A stretch of 64,000 nt of DNA from Chalara sp. BL73 (Eukaryota; Ascomycota; Leotiomycetes; Helotiales). Under the pieces are notes generated by a model. That model was given only the letters and a program-made list of their open reading frames with translations, made no database searches and was not told where the DNA came from. Within the stretch, counting starts at the first letter, position 1, and each line of letters begins with the position of its first letter. Below are positions 29,386-41,429 of the stretch, piece by piece. Position numbers and translations under genes: made by a program. The stretch is from positions 248,001 through 312,000 of the forward strand of contig CAKJVC010000030.1 of the NCBI GenBank assembly GCA_918026815.1. Reading direction: 5' to 3'.

Positions 29386-29703
29386 TAGCTTTATATCTCA
29401 ATGAACGATGCCCTTCCATGCAATAAAGTCAAGCGCCTGTAACATTTGCGGGAAAACGGAGTTCGCAACAGCAGACGCGTCGGCTCCGCTCTCGATTAAT
29501 GATTCCAAGGCCGTTTCTTTCAGGCCCATAAACATCTCCACCTGTGATTCGGCCCAGCTCGTCCCGCGCCAGCCAGACAGTAGAGAAGCCGCCGGCGCCG
29601 AGCTTGTGCACAACTCTATAGCGTCCATCTTCGTAGACGTCGCCCAGGTGAACGGGATGGATGTGTGTGTATATTGAGAGGTCTTGCTTTTGAACCTTCC
29701 CAC
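29386..29703 (-). pseudogene. Protein-kinase (SRPK-like) gene fragment
   Basis: One minus frame shows a glycine loop, VVHKLGAGGFSTVWLARDE, as in SRPK-type and other fungal kinases. About 25 codons on, the adjacent frame shows SVFPQMLQALDFIAWKGIVH, then TGA, then DIKLEN. That is the alphaE helix and catalytic loop, with the Arg of HRD replaced by a stop (consistent with CGA->TGA). Most of the N-lobe between these motifs, including the VAIK-type lysine, is missing. The LINE end begins right after the catalytic loop. The fragment is dead. Confidence 0.72.
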
Positions 29704-30425
29704 ATCTAATCTCCGCCCAAGCCCATTAGTCGTGCAAGATTATGAATAAGTTAGTAAATCTAACACTTGGCCGGATGATTTTAAAAAAGAAAAAAATAGG
29801 GTGCAATGTCCGCTGTTGAGCATGGGCTCAGCATGTGAAGCATTTCAATATCCCAGGATACCGAAATGCACAGCCGAAACGGCGGGTGAACTAGAGCAAT
29901 AATATACCTCGGTAATAATGGTTCCAATCCAATAATCCAGGTCTGGAATTTACGATTTGAGATATCCTGTTCTCGAATCTTCGAAACACCAACAATCTAT
30001 TTTTAGATGCGGCAAAGCATTTGGCACAACGTTGTCCTTTTCACGATGGATGACTCCAATATCAGTGTCAAGCATTTCGGCATCCTTGGCGGCCGAAAGG
30101 ACCGTGGTAATGGCGGCAGAATTGTTCCAGCCAGCAGTGATTTATCGAGCGGATGAATCTACAGAGCCGTAAAGTTTGCGACCGCCTTGCAGTTTGACTG
30201 AAATTCAGCTGGTTGATAGGGTCGTAATCGGCACAATACAAAGACGGCAGATGAGGCCAGAAGATACGAGAAGAAGTCCAATTTCCCGAATTCCACCTGC
30301 TTTCGCAGGACAACATCATTATTGGAGTGGCAGAGTAATAACCCGTGAGCCATTTGGAAGAGATGCTATCTCACAGACGAAAAGTGTGAAAAGCCACACC
30401 CAATCGAAAATGCAGTGATGATGGC
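29704..30425. other. No supported gene
   Basis: Former 5' side of the kinase fragment and 3' flank of the Zn2Cys6 gene. ORFs at 29957-30172 (plus) and 30068-30319 (minus) overlap each other and have no family signal. Confidence 0.3.
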
Positions 30426-32655
30426 CTAGCTGGTGTTCAGTAGGTTGCGTATCTGCATCAAGCTTTGCGCTCCGCTCTCCTCTGTCAAAGGTACTCTCAA
30501 ACCCCTTGACCCAGCTTCGGGCTGCAGGAAACCGAAGGAAGCTCCATCAGTAATCCAATCCGCCGACATGGAAGGAAGATACCTCAAATGAATCTTATGG
30601 ACTGGCTGGCAATACGATGGCCTGGTGCATGCGTTAATGAAATCATCAATATGATACGTCGGTCGCGGGGTGTTTTGGAGAACCATGAGCTCCGTCGAGT
30701 TTTGTGGCAGGCGGATTGAGCACTCTATCGCAGTTTTGCGCAACATCTCTTGGAGCGGACCTGCGACAGGATATCCCATGCGCGATTGCAGTAAGGCCTC
30801 CATCCCGAATTGTATAGCTTCAGGGCCATCTTTGCTAACTCCTTCGACCCCACCAGGAAAGAACCTAGCAATAATATCACACAAATGAAGGATGGCAAAC
30901 ATCTGCAGCACGGGCTGGTATCGACAAGTGTATTGGGTTCGATAGTGCTTATCCAGCAGGCGAAGACCTTGCTGAGCGTGGTCCCAGATCGTTGCCTCGA
31001 TTAATTGCGAAGGAAATCCTTGATAGTCGAGGAGGGGACGCAGTAGCTGGATCACCGCATTTGTGTAAAGGATCCTGCGATAGCGTCAGTGGTTTGTCCT
31101 TAGAGTGAAAGGACGATACCAACAATAGAGACAGAACATGAGGAAGGGCTTGGCTGTTATTGTCCTCAACATTCCCTAACGACGCCGGAAGTTCGTCTCG
31201 CCACGCAACCAAGCGACTGTACTGCTGCATGACATGGCATGCTGATATCTGCGAGGTACGTTGACCGTACATCATGGCGGAAATATCTCGGATAATTGTC
31301 GTGAGTTTCGCCTTCTCCCGATTCGTCGTGGCAAGTAATCCAGGCCATACGGGGCACTGATCATTCATATAACGATAGAAGTACCATTTGGTGTCATCAA
31401 GCATGTCGTGGTTTTCTGCGATACTATCATAGACCACCGAGTGTACTACAGGAGGTACCTGAAAGGTGATTTGCGCCCATTCACTAGTCCGGATTAGTGA
31501 GCTTGATTTTGATGGTGGTACTAGATACTGACATGTTCAAGTTACGGACCCCGCGAACTGTATTCTTCCAAACATCAACGAAGCCATCAACTTCTTGGTA
31601 TGTAACTGTCAACAAGTTATCAGTTGCTATCTGTAGGTAAGATGATGCGCGCAATCCGTTGCCGCGAGCGCAGTCTACCAAGAAAAGTACAGCAAATGTT
31701 TGGATTGTTGTGACGCTCCGGTCGCTGGGGTCGATGGTCGTCAACACAGCATCGCTGAATTCTCCAGCCAGCTGCTCAAAATCAACCTCATCACTCTCTG
31801 CAGCAGTATGAAGATGGCAAGCCATGGTGCAGATCGCATTAACAAGCGCTGATGAGCAAAAATTCTTCGATTGCCGTTTGCAACTGTCAACGAAGTGCCT
31901 CTCACTGAACAACGTGTGTACCGGATGCACCCAAGTAAAGTACAATTGGAATAGATGATCCAGAATCGCGTTATCAGAGATCACGGAGGTCCACGCGGTC
32001 GCCGGGAGTCTGCTCTTTTTGTGCCTCTCCGGTGCAAATGTAGAATTTTGGGCCTCTCTGGGCGACATCGTCCCGTAGTCTATTGTGGAACGACCCAACC
32101 ATCCGACAATGGTCTCGTAGGCCTCTCCGTTCTTGAGCTTGTCGAGGATCTCCGAAACCTTCTCATCGGCCGATAGGGCTTGTAGGATCTGTTCGGTCAA
32201 ATGGCACTTGGTCCTCAATTCATTTATCTGCTTGACTAGCACCTCCTTTCGGTGCTCGACACGGATCTCGTAAATGCACTCCGAGGTTTCCACTCGCGTC
32301 GCGCACCTTTTGCATGGCTTTTTCCCATTGCACTGGACAATTTTAGTATATGCTGACTCGTTCGCTGGAGCGAGGTGGTCACCCAGACGACGAGCAGCTA
32401 ATACGATCGGAAAATGCATTGAAAATAACTGACCTTTGCTCGCGCCCTCTTACAATTAATGCAAGCATTGCGTGTTACCGAATCCGGGACTCTTCGACGC
32501 TTGGAGGAAGCAGAGCTGCCTTCAGCAGTCTCTTTCTCAGCGCGATGTGGGCGTGGATCAGATCCCGTACATCGGGATGTGGATTGACTTGGTGTTCTGG
32601 CCAAAGCGCTGCTGTCACCAAATGAAGGACGAATTTTGCAAAAATTGGGAAGCAT
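30426..32655 (-). CDS. Zn2Cys6 transcription factor with fungal-specific regulatory domain
   Basis: A nuclear DNA-binding regulator. Exon 1 (32655-32434, ATG chosen at 32655) ends in ACINCKRARAK. After an intron (32333-32433) exon 2 continues CNGKKPCKRCATRVETSECIY, completing the six-cysteine binuclear cluster. A Leu/Glu-rich coiled-coil linker follows. The regulatory domain starts at about DHLFQLYFTWVHPVHTLFSERHF. A 49-nt intron (31484-31532) joins exon 2 to EWAQITFQVPPVVHSVVYD with matching phase. The last exon (..YTNAVIQLLRPLLDYQGFPSQLIEA to the stop at 30426) holds the conserved HAQQGLRLLDKHYRTQYTCRYQP segment. A GT..AG intron near 31095 would leave the frame off by one, so there may be a small indel. 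Target genes unknown. Confidence 0.82.
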
Positions 32656-33832
32656 CTCGAAGGGATGGCTCACACCACCCAATGCGCTTGCGAATGAACC
32701 ATGCGCAAAAAAGATACTATGCTGCTCTTGGTGTTGCTCTCGACTTTAGCGGTTCATTTACGGGGGAATTGGAGCTGTGGATTGTTAGAGACTGAACTCC
32801 TTCTGAACGTCTCTGAACGGATGAATCGAAAATGAGTCCAACACTTTTCATTTTATTGTCAATCTATAAGACAGAGGGATAGCAAGACAAGCTGTCTCGC
32901 GAATGCTGACAGCCAATCTTGAAATCAAGGTCTTTTTCATCTTGAAACGCATCGAGATGCGGATGGTCAGCTGGCTCCGATAAATCCCTTGGCTAGCACG
33001 ACAGCCAATAACATCGATCAGGGTATCGTTGAGGACGGTTTCTTTTCCCTTGACATCCCAGAACCATGACGACAGAAGCCTCCTATTCAGCTATTTCAAT
33101 TTGTTTAAAAACAGGTATGGAAAGCTCAAAAAATTGTTTTTATTTTTGAAAGGAAATAGTGGCTGGCGTACAACTTTTCAATCATATTTTTGTATTGCAA
33201 GATTAAATATAAACAACCGGCATGTTGGTATGTTATCGTTTTAAGAGATTTAATCAGTTCCAACTCCGTCCCTCAAGTGCAATGAATGCTATCAGACACT
33301 AAGAAACGTCGATTTTGCGGCTCAGCCTTCTCCCTCCAACTTGGGAAGTAGGGTGCTAAGTATTCCGTTCGTCATCGACGCCATGAATTGATCCTGATCG
33401 ATGCGAGCCGGGAAGGAGAAGCTTCGCAAGGACTCGCCGACAATACGTTCTAAAACCCACTATCTGTGATCCGGCTCCTTGTTATCTTGTCCGTCTTTAC
33501 AACCGCGGTGCCAGTGTTGGTGTCGTCTGTGAGACTTTTGTGCATCGTTTTCACCGCCTTCAGCAATCATGCCTAACATCTCCGGTCCCTAGCAACGTGT
33601 TTAGGTGGAACAGGCCGAATTTGGCTAGCTAAATAGTGCCATACATAAGTGTGGCCAAAGTCCAGGTGTATCTTTTAAGTGTCATCGACTGAATGATATA
33701 CTTCGTATGTCGTAGATTACGGAAGTGGTTCCTATTGGTAGGTCTTAATAGCCTTTGATGCATCACTGGGTAAGAAATAATTATTTCCAAGATGGCAAAA
33801 CAGACGTTGATTAGCTCTAAATCAAAGATCCT
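32656..33832. other. Intergenic region between divergent transcription-factor genes
   Basis: About 1.2 kb upstream of both flanking regulators, AT-rich around 33110-33250. It probably holds the promoter of the 30426-32655 gene. No ORF with family features. Confidence 0.35.
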
Positions 33833-35541
33833 GTGCGTAGCGTAAATTTCTCTCTACAGGCAATATTTTTGTCGCGGTATCAGGGGCAGATGACTATGAC
33901 CAACGCCAAACACAACGAAATATATCGGATATTCGAAAATATATCCCTTGTACAGTCCCAACTTTCCTCAGTATATCTTGACGATAAGGAATGCCATGAT
34001 AGTTACGCAGCCTGGTATTGGAATGATGCAGCTTTGATGGAAAGTTGTAAAGCCGGTAAGTCTCGTAATAACGATGCTAAAACTTACAACCTAAATAAAG
34101 AATCTTTGTTAATATTATGAAGCATGTTTTAAACAACCATTAAGGTAACTTATATTTTCTCTTCTTCTAATTGCGATAAGTAACAGCTATAGTATCGCAA
34201 ATTTCCTGACTCAATTATGCTTCGACAAGTACTTGAAAGACGCTAGAAACACGTATCAAGCGAACCCGATACTGATACATCTGATTGATTCCGTTATGGC
34301 TTTCGGATATAACGCTCTTGTAAAGAGCACGCAGAGCTTCGTAGACCCAGAGAAGAAAAAGAAAGCCGACTATTACTCTAAGATGGCACTTAATTCGCGC
34401 GGCAGTGTCTTGCGCGCACCAAACTCTCTTCTCAAGCCGCAGGTATGTTCAACTTCCGTGCTATTATGCTCATTTTGCTAACTGATCAGACAATTTTAGC
34501 ACTGGTCAGTTGAAGCACTTATCAGTCTATATATACCACGTATTGCTAATCGCCATTTTAGACAACGATATCGGGGCATATTGATGATGCTATACACTCT
34601 GAACTCTTGGCACGGGCAGTACAATTGTGCTAGGGCGCTCAGACTTGAGAACCATGACTTGGTGCATAGTAAGTATGCAAATAGTGAAGATCGAGAGCTT
34701 GCGAGCACAAGCTTGTGGTATTTGTATTCTGTTGAAATGCCTTACTCTCTGCGACGTGGCATTTCACCGGTAAGAGCCACTCCGCTTTGCGCACTCGGAA
34801 TAGGCCCTTAACAGTAGCAGCAGGGACTCGATGGCGACTGGATTGACCACGCCCCGCCGTAAGTGTATAATGAGACGGATTGGTTTGCCCTTCAGTGTCT
34901 GTATGCCACTGTCATCACCTCGGCGGCGAAAATGCTCTACAACCAGAGTGCCTTTCGTCAATCTTTAGCAGAGCGAGAGCAAAAGCTAGAGATTACTTAC
35001 AAGCTTCTGGAAGACTGGCGAAGTCGCCTGCCCGCTCCTCTAAAAGATATCCACAAGCCCAATATGCGGACGATTTTGGATAATTATCAGACTCGCCACA
35101 CCGTACTGTCTATGTTCAGGCAGTACCATGAAGCCGTCTTTATAATATATTTCCCATGGACGGCTCCATCTGGCGGTCGTTTCGAAAGATTGCCGCAGGA
35201 GAAGGTTGGAGGTGTGCGTGAGCTCCGCTCAAGCGGTTTTGGCCACTGCAAATCAGGTCGCGTGCCAAGATATACTTGACTGGTAAGAGGGTGTTTAATG
35301 GACAAGGCCAAGTAACCAACTGCACAACATGTAGCAAATTCCTAAATTTGATCGCAGTGTCTATTTGCATGACATTTCTAGACGTAGCGAGCAGTAGCGG
35401 AACAGGGAAAAGCATGTCATATTTAAGTATCGGTTGCGGAATATTTGGGATGTTAAACCTAGAGAACGAAGTGCCACTTGCCGACGTGTTAGAGCTTACG
35501 CTAATCGCACAACAAACAAAGGGAAGACAGCTAGACTTATA
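33833..35541 (+). pseudogene. Fungal-specific transcription-factor regulatory domain without its zinc cluster
   Basis: Plus-strand pieces in order: HDSYAAWYWNDAALMES (34000s); FLTQLCFDKYLKDARNTYQ (about 34200), then SVMAFGYNALVKSTQ and YYSKMALNSRGSVLRAP. Next come LNSWHGQYNCARALRLENHD and TSLWYLYSVEMPYSLRRGISP, an intron (from about 34770), then GLDGDWIDHAPP, NMRTILDNYQTRHTVLSMFRQYHEAVFIIYFPW, and SYLSIGCGIFGMLNLENEVP to a stop at 35541. This is the order of the middle-homology region of Zn2Cys6 factors. No six-cysteine motif is present in the ~1 kb upstream. Near 35205 the frame must change by one base to continue as SSAQAVLATANQVACQDILDW. Probably a decayed paralogue. Confidence 0.65.
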
Positions 35542-36996
35542 GTATACTTAGACTAAAATTATATTCATTGTGGGTTCGCTAAAATGGCTATTGCTCTGCC
35601 CTGCAAGTGATGCTGGACTGAGAGTAGGAACTTGCGATTCACAGGCAATATGTGATTGTCAAATTCTTATTGGAAGAAAACTGAGGTACCACTCTACTTG
35701 TAGCAACGCCGCGTACTTGATACGTGGTTGCTGGTAAGTAGAATGTGGTAAATTATCTCTTATTGAAAAGCTTGTGTAACAAACAGAGGGCAGTAGGAGG
35801 GATTGCAATATAGCAGGTGAGGACACGGATGTTATAAAGGCACGTGACGAGCAATACAAAAGTAATAGTATTTTATTGACTTGAAGTGTAGGTCTTTGAA
35901 TCTATGAGAGACTCAAGCTTGCTCTCCTCCAAGGACTTCTAGCTTCCTTTTATGTGTGTTGTATTCCTTCTCTACAGCCACTAAGCTGTGATTTGCTTGC
36001 GATTTGAATATCTCCGAAAGTACTTTACCAGCTGAAGCCCACAACAATCTAGGTCCTACATCTTTGTACTGGTTGCAGGCCTGTAGCTGCTGTAGCAGCA
36101 AGCCTGTGGCTGGCCATGGGCTGGTTACGCCGTTTGCAGCCCTGAAGGTACTGCAGCTGAAAACCTTAATTTCTCCCGAAAGTTCGGCCGAAGCTGACTT
36201 GGCCCCTGTTACGCTTCGGGCCGAACCACGAGTCAAGATGTTCACGCCGAACACATCAAATCCATGCTTGGCTATGGGAATAAATAGTAATAAAAAAGGC
36301 CCTTGCATGGCTTTTGACCACTTTCGATTGAACATTGAATATCTCATAATATATACCCACAAGGATATCTTCAAGAAACTACGAAAGGAGTTAGGCGACC
36401 CCCCATCCCCACCTTCCCCCCCCCCGGGACTCTCCATCCAAAGTGGCTCCGACGGTGGTGTAGCCGTTTTTGGATCTGTGGGCCTACAACAACCATGCAG
36501 AAGATAAGGGGCCAAAAGTTAAAGAGCCACATTTTTCCCAGCCATATCTCGACACTTCCACCCCGGATTTAATCCACATCTTTGTGGACGAGTCAGCAAC
36601 ATGTATCAGAACCAAACTTTAGGAAACTGCTGGTACATGCGCTATTCCGCAACGGGTGGCTTGCGTTGGTACTTGCCAACCAAGATAGCTGGAGGCCCTG
36701 TTTTGAACCTTCGAACATTATGAGTGATTCGGAATTGGTGGCAATGGTCAATTTACAATCTAAATGTGTAGTTTTTGAACTTTCCGTATATTATCATCGT
36801 TCAATAAATTTCATGAAAACTGCCCCTCAATTTCTCTAGCTCCGGCCATAAAATTACTGTCCATCAGTCAGCCATCTAGGTAGCTGCTTTCGCCAATAGT
36901 CATTTGTTGGGATTATGGGAATATGAGCGCTTCAATAAGTGTTTGTATCACTCTCGTTTAGTGATACTTCTTGTTCTGATAACTTGCAATTGCTCA
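35542..36996. other. Unresolved stretch, no firm gene
   Basis: 35913-36515 (minus) and 36004-36507 (plus) are antisense ORFs of 200 and 167 codons. Composition is uneven (CTGTAGCTGCTGTAGCAGC near 36081, a C-rich run at 36401-36430) and neither shows a known fold. I see no repeat ends. Confidence 0.3.
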
Positions 36997-37325
36997 AGTC
37001 GGTACCTACTGGGCACATAGCACCGCGATCTTGCGCAGTGCTAGTATGCTCGTTGTAGGTGGTGACTTGTACTTGTATTGTTGATGGTTCTAAGCTACGG
37101 CTCTATGGAGTTGGGGTGTGAATGATCCGGGGGATCACGTAAAACTATTTACATGCATTCTGTTGGAATGCATGTACATAGCTTCACGCGTTCCATATCG
37201 CGGGGATTGTAGGTCTTCTACCATCCTATATATCCACCTGGCAATAGGCAGTAGCTTAGAACAATGAATCAACGAATACCAGAACCACAGCAACTACAAT
37301 AAGAAAAGCTCGGTTCTGCCTCAGA
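36997..37325. repeat. Two family A LTRs in inverted orientation forming a palindrome
   Basis: The left copy (about 36997-37160, plus) starts AGTCGGTACCTACT and contains GGTTCTAAGCTACGG and GATCACGT. The right copy (37161 to about 37325, minus) starts at its 3' end as TGTTGGAATGCATGTACATA and contains TAGCTTAGAACAATGAATCA. The centre is a near-perfect palindrome around TTACATGCATTC/GAATGCATGTA. Both halves match the solo LTR family at 7883 and 43936. Confidence 0.65.
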
Positions 37326-38940
37326 ATAAGTTAGGGACTGGACGATCTTACTATGAGCACCGGACGAATTCAACTTTGTTTTCACTTTCACATCTCAATT
37401 ATGACTGCATAAAGCAAGGACTTGGCAATAGTAGCAGGGCAGCCACCTATTCATCATAATGATTGTCGGTTATATGCAAGACACGATTCAGGTTACAAGG
37501 ATTGAGCATTTGTCGTTTCTAACTTGAAAATTCTTGTTTCTGAGGCACCTATGGTTTGTGCTATGTTGTAATCCCCCGGCTATTGTTGGAAGGATAAAGT
37601 CTTGACCCTAATGTGAATTAAAGGCAACATGCAGTTCTTATCTTTTCTCCACGTTCCAAAAGGGCTCTTGCCGGAAATACATGGTGAGGGAGAGAAAGTT
37701 TGGAGCGTACATGGATTGGAGATTATAATGTGTTAGGTAAATCAGAGGGTATCAGCTGACAGGTGTCTTTTATAAGACTTCTCATAGTTCGGTTTTCATT
37801 CGTGGTATTTCAACTTAGACGAGGTCCTATTGTCTATCTTACGTTCAGATTTCGTGGGTTGGGGGTAGTTGAATTCCATGACTTTACTTTATCCCCACTC
37901 TTTGTGCATGTGCGGCAAGGCTAGCACCAGTTTGCTGAGTGACATACAGTCAAACTTTAATACGTCGAAATCCATTATATCGAAAACCTCCACATACCTG
38001 AATACTAACTCGGAACCCAGGCTCTTGATATATCTATGTTTAACTGTAGCTGTACCATGCCAATCAGACGTCGGCTCAAGATATAACTTTACGAGTTGGC
38101 CAACAAATACTAGCAAAAAATACGAATTTCATTGTGCCTCACTGGGTATGGAGAACCGAATCTTCAGGTAGATTACGATGTACGTATCATTTGGACGCAA
38201 TTTTCTGACGTAAGTAGCCTTCCAATTAATAGCTAAACCCCATATTGTGAGCTGCGCAGAAACGTATTTTGGCGTAAAGAGTTGTTGGATCTTGTAAAAG
38301 GTACCGCGGTTGTTGGACATTTCTAAGCTGAGCCGTCATCTTTCGGTTTAGATTAATTAGCCTTGGACAATTTGATCTTACCCAGCCCTCTAGCTTAGTA
38401 GAATACCCCCGCACCGTCTTAGATATGTGATCCGTGCTGCATGCATATTGTTATCTACCAATTAATAGATACAGGAGTGCACCAATAGTTTTCAATAACA
38501 GAATAAGACATGATCTCAGTATTTGGTTAGATATGGTCAACCCACAACGTCGTATTTTAGGTTCAATTGCCTGCTTTAAATTGCCGCGTGGCTACTGAGT
38601 TTGCGTCAGCATTCAAAATCGCAAGGCGGGGCTCGGAATATAGTAATTATTAATCGTGTTGTGAGACGTGTCGAGAAATCCATCACAATACGAACGCTTA
38701 AGTCAGGAAGGTTGCGAAGAAGCTGTGGCAACAAATGTTTGGATCTAATTTACATAGAAAGAATTATGGAGTTTAATAAAGGTTTTGGCTTTTGGCATGT
38801 GGATATGGGCGCGCTACATCTAGCGGATTTGTAGGAGTTCTAAGATCGGTGGGTCAAATGGCCGTTGCAGACTTCAACTGCGACCAGCTATTTTCTGTTT
38901 TAGTAGCAGTTTAATTGGTTCTGATTGCTACGTGTATTAC
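37326..38940. other. No supported gene
   Basis: AT-rich, with short ORFs on both strands and no recognisable family. Contains no clear repeat ends. Confidence 0.35.
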
Positions 38941-39233
38941 ACTTTCGTACAGGTCTAAATAATTGTGTGTGGAGAGATCTTCATGAATAGAAAATAATCC
39001 TAGAATCGCCAAAAAGCGTACAGTATTTGCCTTTAGCAGAGCACCAACACAGACAGCCCACGTACAATTATTCGGACCTGTGGCCTGTACACGCCTTAAT
39101 AGGCCATTGGGACACTTTGCGTCAGAGGCGAACAATCCTAAATTTACTAATAAATTTACAGTATTTGCCCTTGGCAACAGGAAGGCATAAACGCGTTATG
39201 TTGAACTATACGGTCTGTACAAAGTGCGAAAGT
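38941..39233. repeat. Foldback-type repeat with imperfect terminal inverted repeats
   Basis: The left end ACTTTCGTACAGGTC (38941) pairs with the right end (reverse complement ACTTTCGCACTTTGTACAGAC, ending 39233). Inside, CGTACAATTATTCGGACCTG (about 39060) is inverted relative to ACAGGTCTAAATAATTG. Two diverged direct copies of CAGTATTTGCC.TT follow (about 39020 and 39160). A one-ended match (CTTTCGTACAGGTCCAAA) occurs at 3219. No coding capacity. It resembles a decayed MITE. Confidence 0.5.
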
Positions 39234-40126
39234 AAAGCCGAAGCATGCGTTTGACAGGGACTTGATCGCTGATCGATTGCTCTAAGGTGTGGCTCACCCA
39301 TTAGAATTTACGTCCGTCCGTCTAATCCCAGCTAGCTTTCTTATTATCCGTAATGTTGAGTGGCAAATATCCCGTGCGTGAAAGGTTTATAGTAATTGTA
39401 GCTCGAAGCCTTCAATTTTCTCTTAGCAAATATTCAAACGTGTATACATACGTAGCCCAGACTCCCCAATGTATGTCGCGGGATGGTTGGTGTCTCGCCT
39501 CAGGTAAAGGAAGCCATCCCAAGCACAATCAGTTACGGTATGGGATTGTTCGTTTGAACCTTAACCAAGTCAGAAATGCTCTATCCTAGAGCATAGTACT
39601 TGCTGGAACAAGCAATGACACCATCCATATTCGTGGCATGTCCCGCTTTCGATCCCGATTTTAAGTAGCACGGCTTGCCCGGCTGCCCCGGCTGCATCCG
39701 CTAGTTCGGTCGCTATTATTTAAGTTTAACCTTACTTCGTACATGTTGTAATATTTCAGCCTTTTACGTCCGTGCGTCACGCCGAAAGTTCTTTGCAAGT
39801 CCTCAACAAACTAGAGAGTGTATAAGGTACTGATGCTTTAATAATCGCCTGTACTAAATAAAATAGTACTGGGGGTATTGCAATGTTTACAATGCCAAAA
39901 ATCTATGCAAAATACTAACAAATTCTTAAAAGTACCAGTGCCAAGCCTAAGCATGCACCGACAGAAAAAGCTGCGGAGGAATAAAACGCCTCTTCCTTCT
40001 ATCAAGCGATCAAGCTATTTTTGCCGGGGTTACCGTTGGACCAGGCTAGAAATCTTGGCCGGGGGCCCGGAAATCTCTCTCCCCGGCATATGCCAAGCAT
40101 AGAATAAGCCATGCCAAGAAAACGCG
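39234..40126. other. No supported gene
   Basis: Flank of the Tc1/mariner insertion. Short ORFs (39353-39589, 39878-40102) without domains. A GC-rich patch with CCGGCTGCCCCGGCTGC lies at about 39679. Confidence 0.35.
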
Positions 40127-40128
40127 TA

Positions 40129-41429
40129 CGAAAGGGGGTTTGCAAGATTGACGCAACAAGGCGGTGAGCCCATTCTGCCGCTGCTTTAGTTCCACCATCT
40201 TCCATCACTACTCTCTACTATCAATAAAACAATCCATCAGCACTTTAGAATGGGTCGCAAACGCCACGAATGGAAAACCCCAAAGAAATCACGATTCTTT
40301 GGCTTAATAGAACGCGGTTGGTCTATCCCAGCTGCCGCTAAAGAGCTAAATCTTGATAGAGTCACTGCATGGAGATGGACTAAAAAACAGGTGCCAGAAC
40401 CTGACCGCAGAACTCGACCTCAATCTACGAAGAAACTCGGCGGGCCACGATTAGTAACGGATAAGCATATCAATCAAATGATCCAATGGATTACTGGTCA
40501 TTATGACCGTCGAATCCTACCCCTCGAAACTATCGCACAAGAAGCATGTGGCATTAAGGCATCATATTGGACACTTTTAAGAGCATGGGACAGATGGGGA
40601 TACCACTACCACACCCCCGACTCGAAGCCTTTCCTTTCTGCAGCTCAAAAACTAGCACGCTACGTCTTTGCAATAAAAAATTGGGACCGGCCCGTTGAAT
40701 ACTGGCGCAAAGGCGTTTACACCGATGAAACGATTGCACGAACAAACTTACGCCGGCGAGTCAAAGTTCTACGCAAACGCGGAGAAAGAAGCAGATTAGA
40801 TTGTGTACAGTTTACATTCAATTCTGGTCGGGACTCTATAATATGTTGGGCTGCTATTGGATATAATTTTAAAAGCGAGCTCTACTTTGCATGCATGGAT
40901 GGACAAGGCAAAGGATTTACACAGAAGAAATACGAGGCTCAAATCTTACGAGGGCCGCTACGAGAGATATTCAAAGAACGGCATAACTTCTTCTGCGTAG
41001 AGGATGGAAGTAAAGTTCACGGTCCTAAGGATACAAAAAGGAATAAAGGGCTTTGCAACGCTACAAGAATAGAGTGCTATATTGCTACTATACTCGATTG
41101 GCCTGGGAACTCACCAGACCTTAATCCTATTGAGAACGTTTGGAGGATTTTGAACCAGAGATTAAGGAATAGAAATCCTCACGGCGGCTGGAGTCTTAAA
41201 GAGCTACAAGCAGCTCTAGTTGATATCTGGGAGAATGAGATTACAGTAGAGGATATTAACAAATTCATTGATTCTATGCCTCAAAGGATCATGAAGGTTC
41301 TCGTCAGAAAAGGAGCTCAAACTCCTTATTAGAGCGGCAATGAGGATATACTGTATATAGCTTAGTTTAATGGCAGAATCCCCCTGCTCTCCCCCTGGTC
41401 GTTGCATCAATCTTGCAAACCCCCTTCCG
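40129..41429 (+). mobile_element. Tc1/mariner-type transposon, apparently complete
   Basis: The 1301-bp element is flanked by TA on both sides (40127-40128, 41430-41431). Terminal inverted repeats begin CGAAAGGGGGTTTGCAAGAT and, at the other end, CGGAAGGGGGTTTGCAAGAT (reverse complement). They differ at only a few positions over ~29 bp. One open transposase gene fills the inside with ~120-bp and ~100-bp untranslated ends. The deleted copy at 22517-23080 is its relative. Confidence 0.92.
40250..41332 (+). CDS. Tc1/mariner transposase (DDE)
   Basis: An intact 360-codon ORF without introns. Residues 1-50 form a helix-turn-helix (RGWSIPAAAKELNLDRVTAWRW) for binding the inverted repeats. A second DNA-binding helix set includes IKASYWTLLRAWDRWGYHYH. 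The catalytic core has VYTDET (first Asp), FFCVEDGSKVHGP (second Asp) and the Tc1-type block WPGNSPDLNPIENVWRILN, whose Glu is the third acidic residue. By my count 42 residues lie between the second and third, longer than the DD34D/E of classic mariner/Tc1 and closer to fungal Ant1-like lineages. No stops or frameshifts, so it may still be active. Confidence 0.92.
   Translation: MGRKRHEWKTPKKSRFFGLIERGWSIPAAAKELNLDRVTAWRWTKKQVPEPDRRTRPQSTKKLGGPRLVTDKHINQMIQWITGHYDRRILPLETIAQEACGIKASYWTLLRAWDRWGYHYHTPDSKPFLSAAQKLARYVFAIKNWDRPVEYWRKGVYTDETIARTNLRRRVKVLRKRGERSRLDCVQFTFNSGRDSIICWAAIGYNFKSELYFACMDGQGKGFTQKKYEAQILRGPLREIFKERHNFFCVEDGSKVHGPKDTKRNKGLCNATRIECYIATILDWPGNSPDLNPIENVWRILNQRLRNRNPHGGWSLKELQAALVDIWENEITVEDINKFIDSMPQRIMKVLVRKGAQTPY

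Noticed and set aside
28154..29419. A single 421-codon gene starting MEGHRSLRYK
   Set aside because: Its first ~20 codons are kinase sequence read in another frame; the rest is a LINE end. It is a chance fusion.
35913..36515. Antisense ORF pair of 200 and 167 codons
   Set aside because: Same reason; low-complexity triplets explain the open frames.
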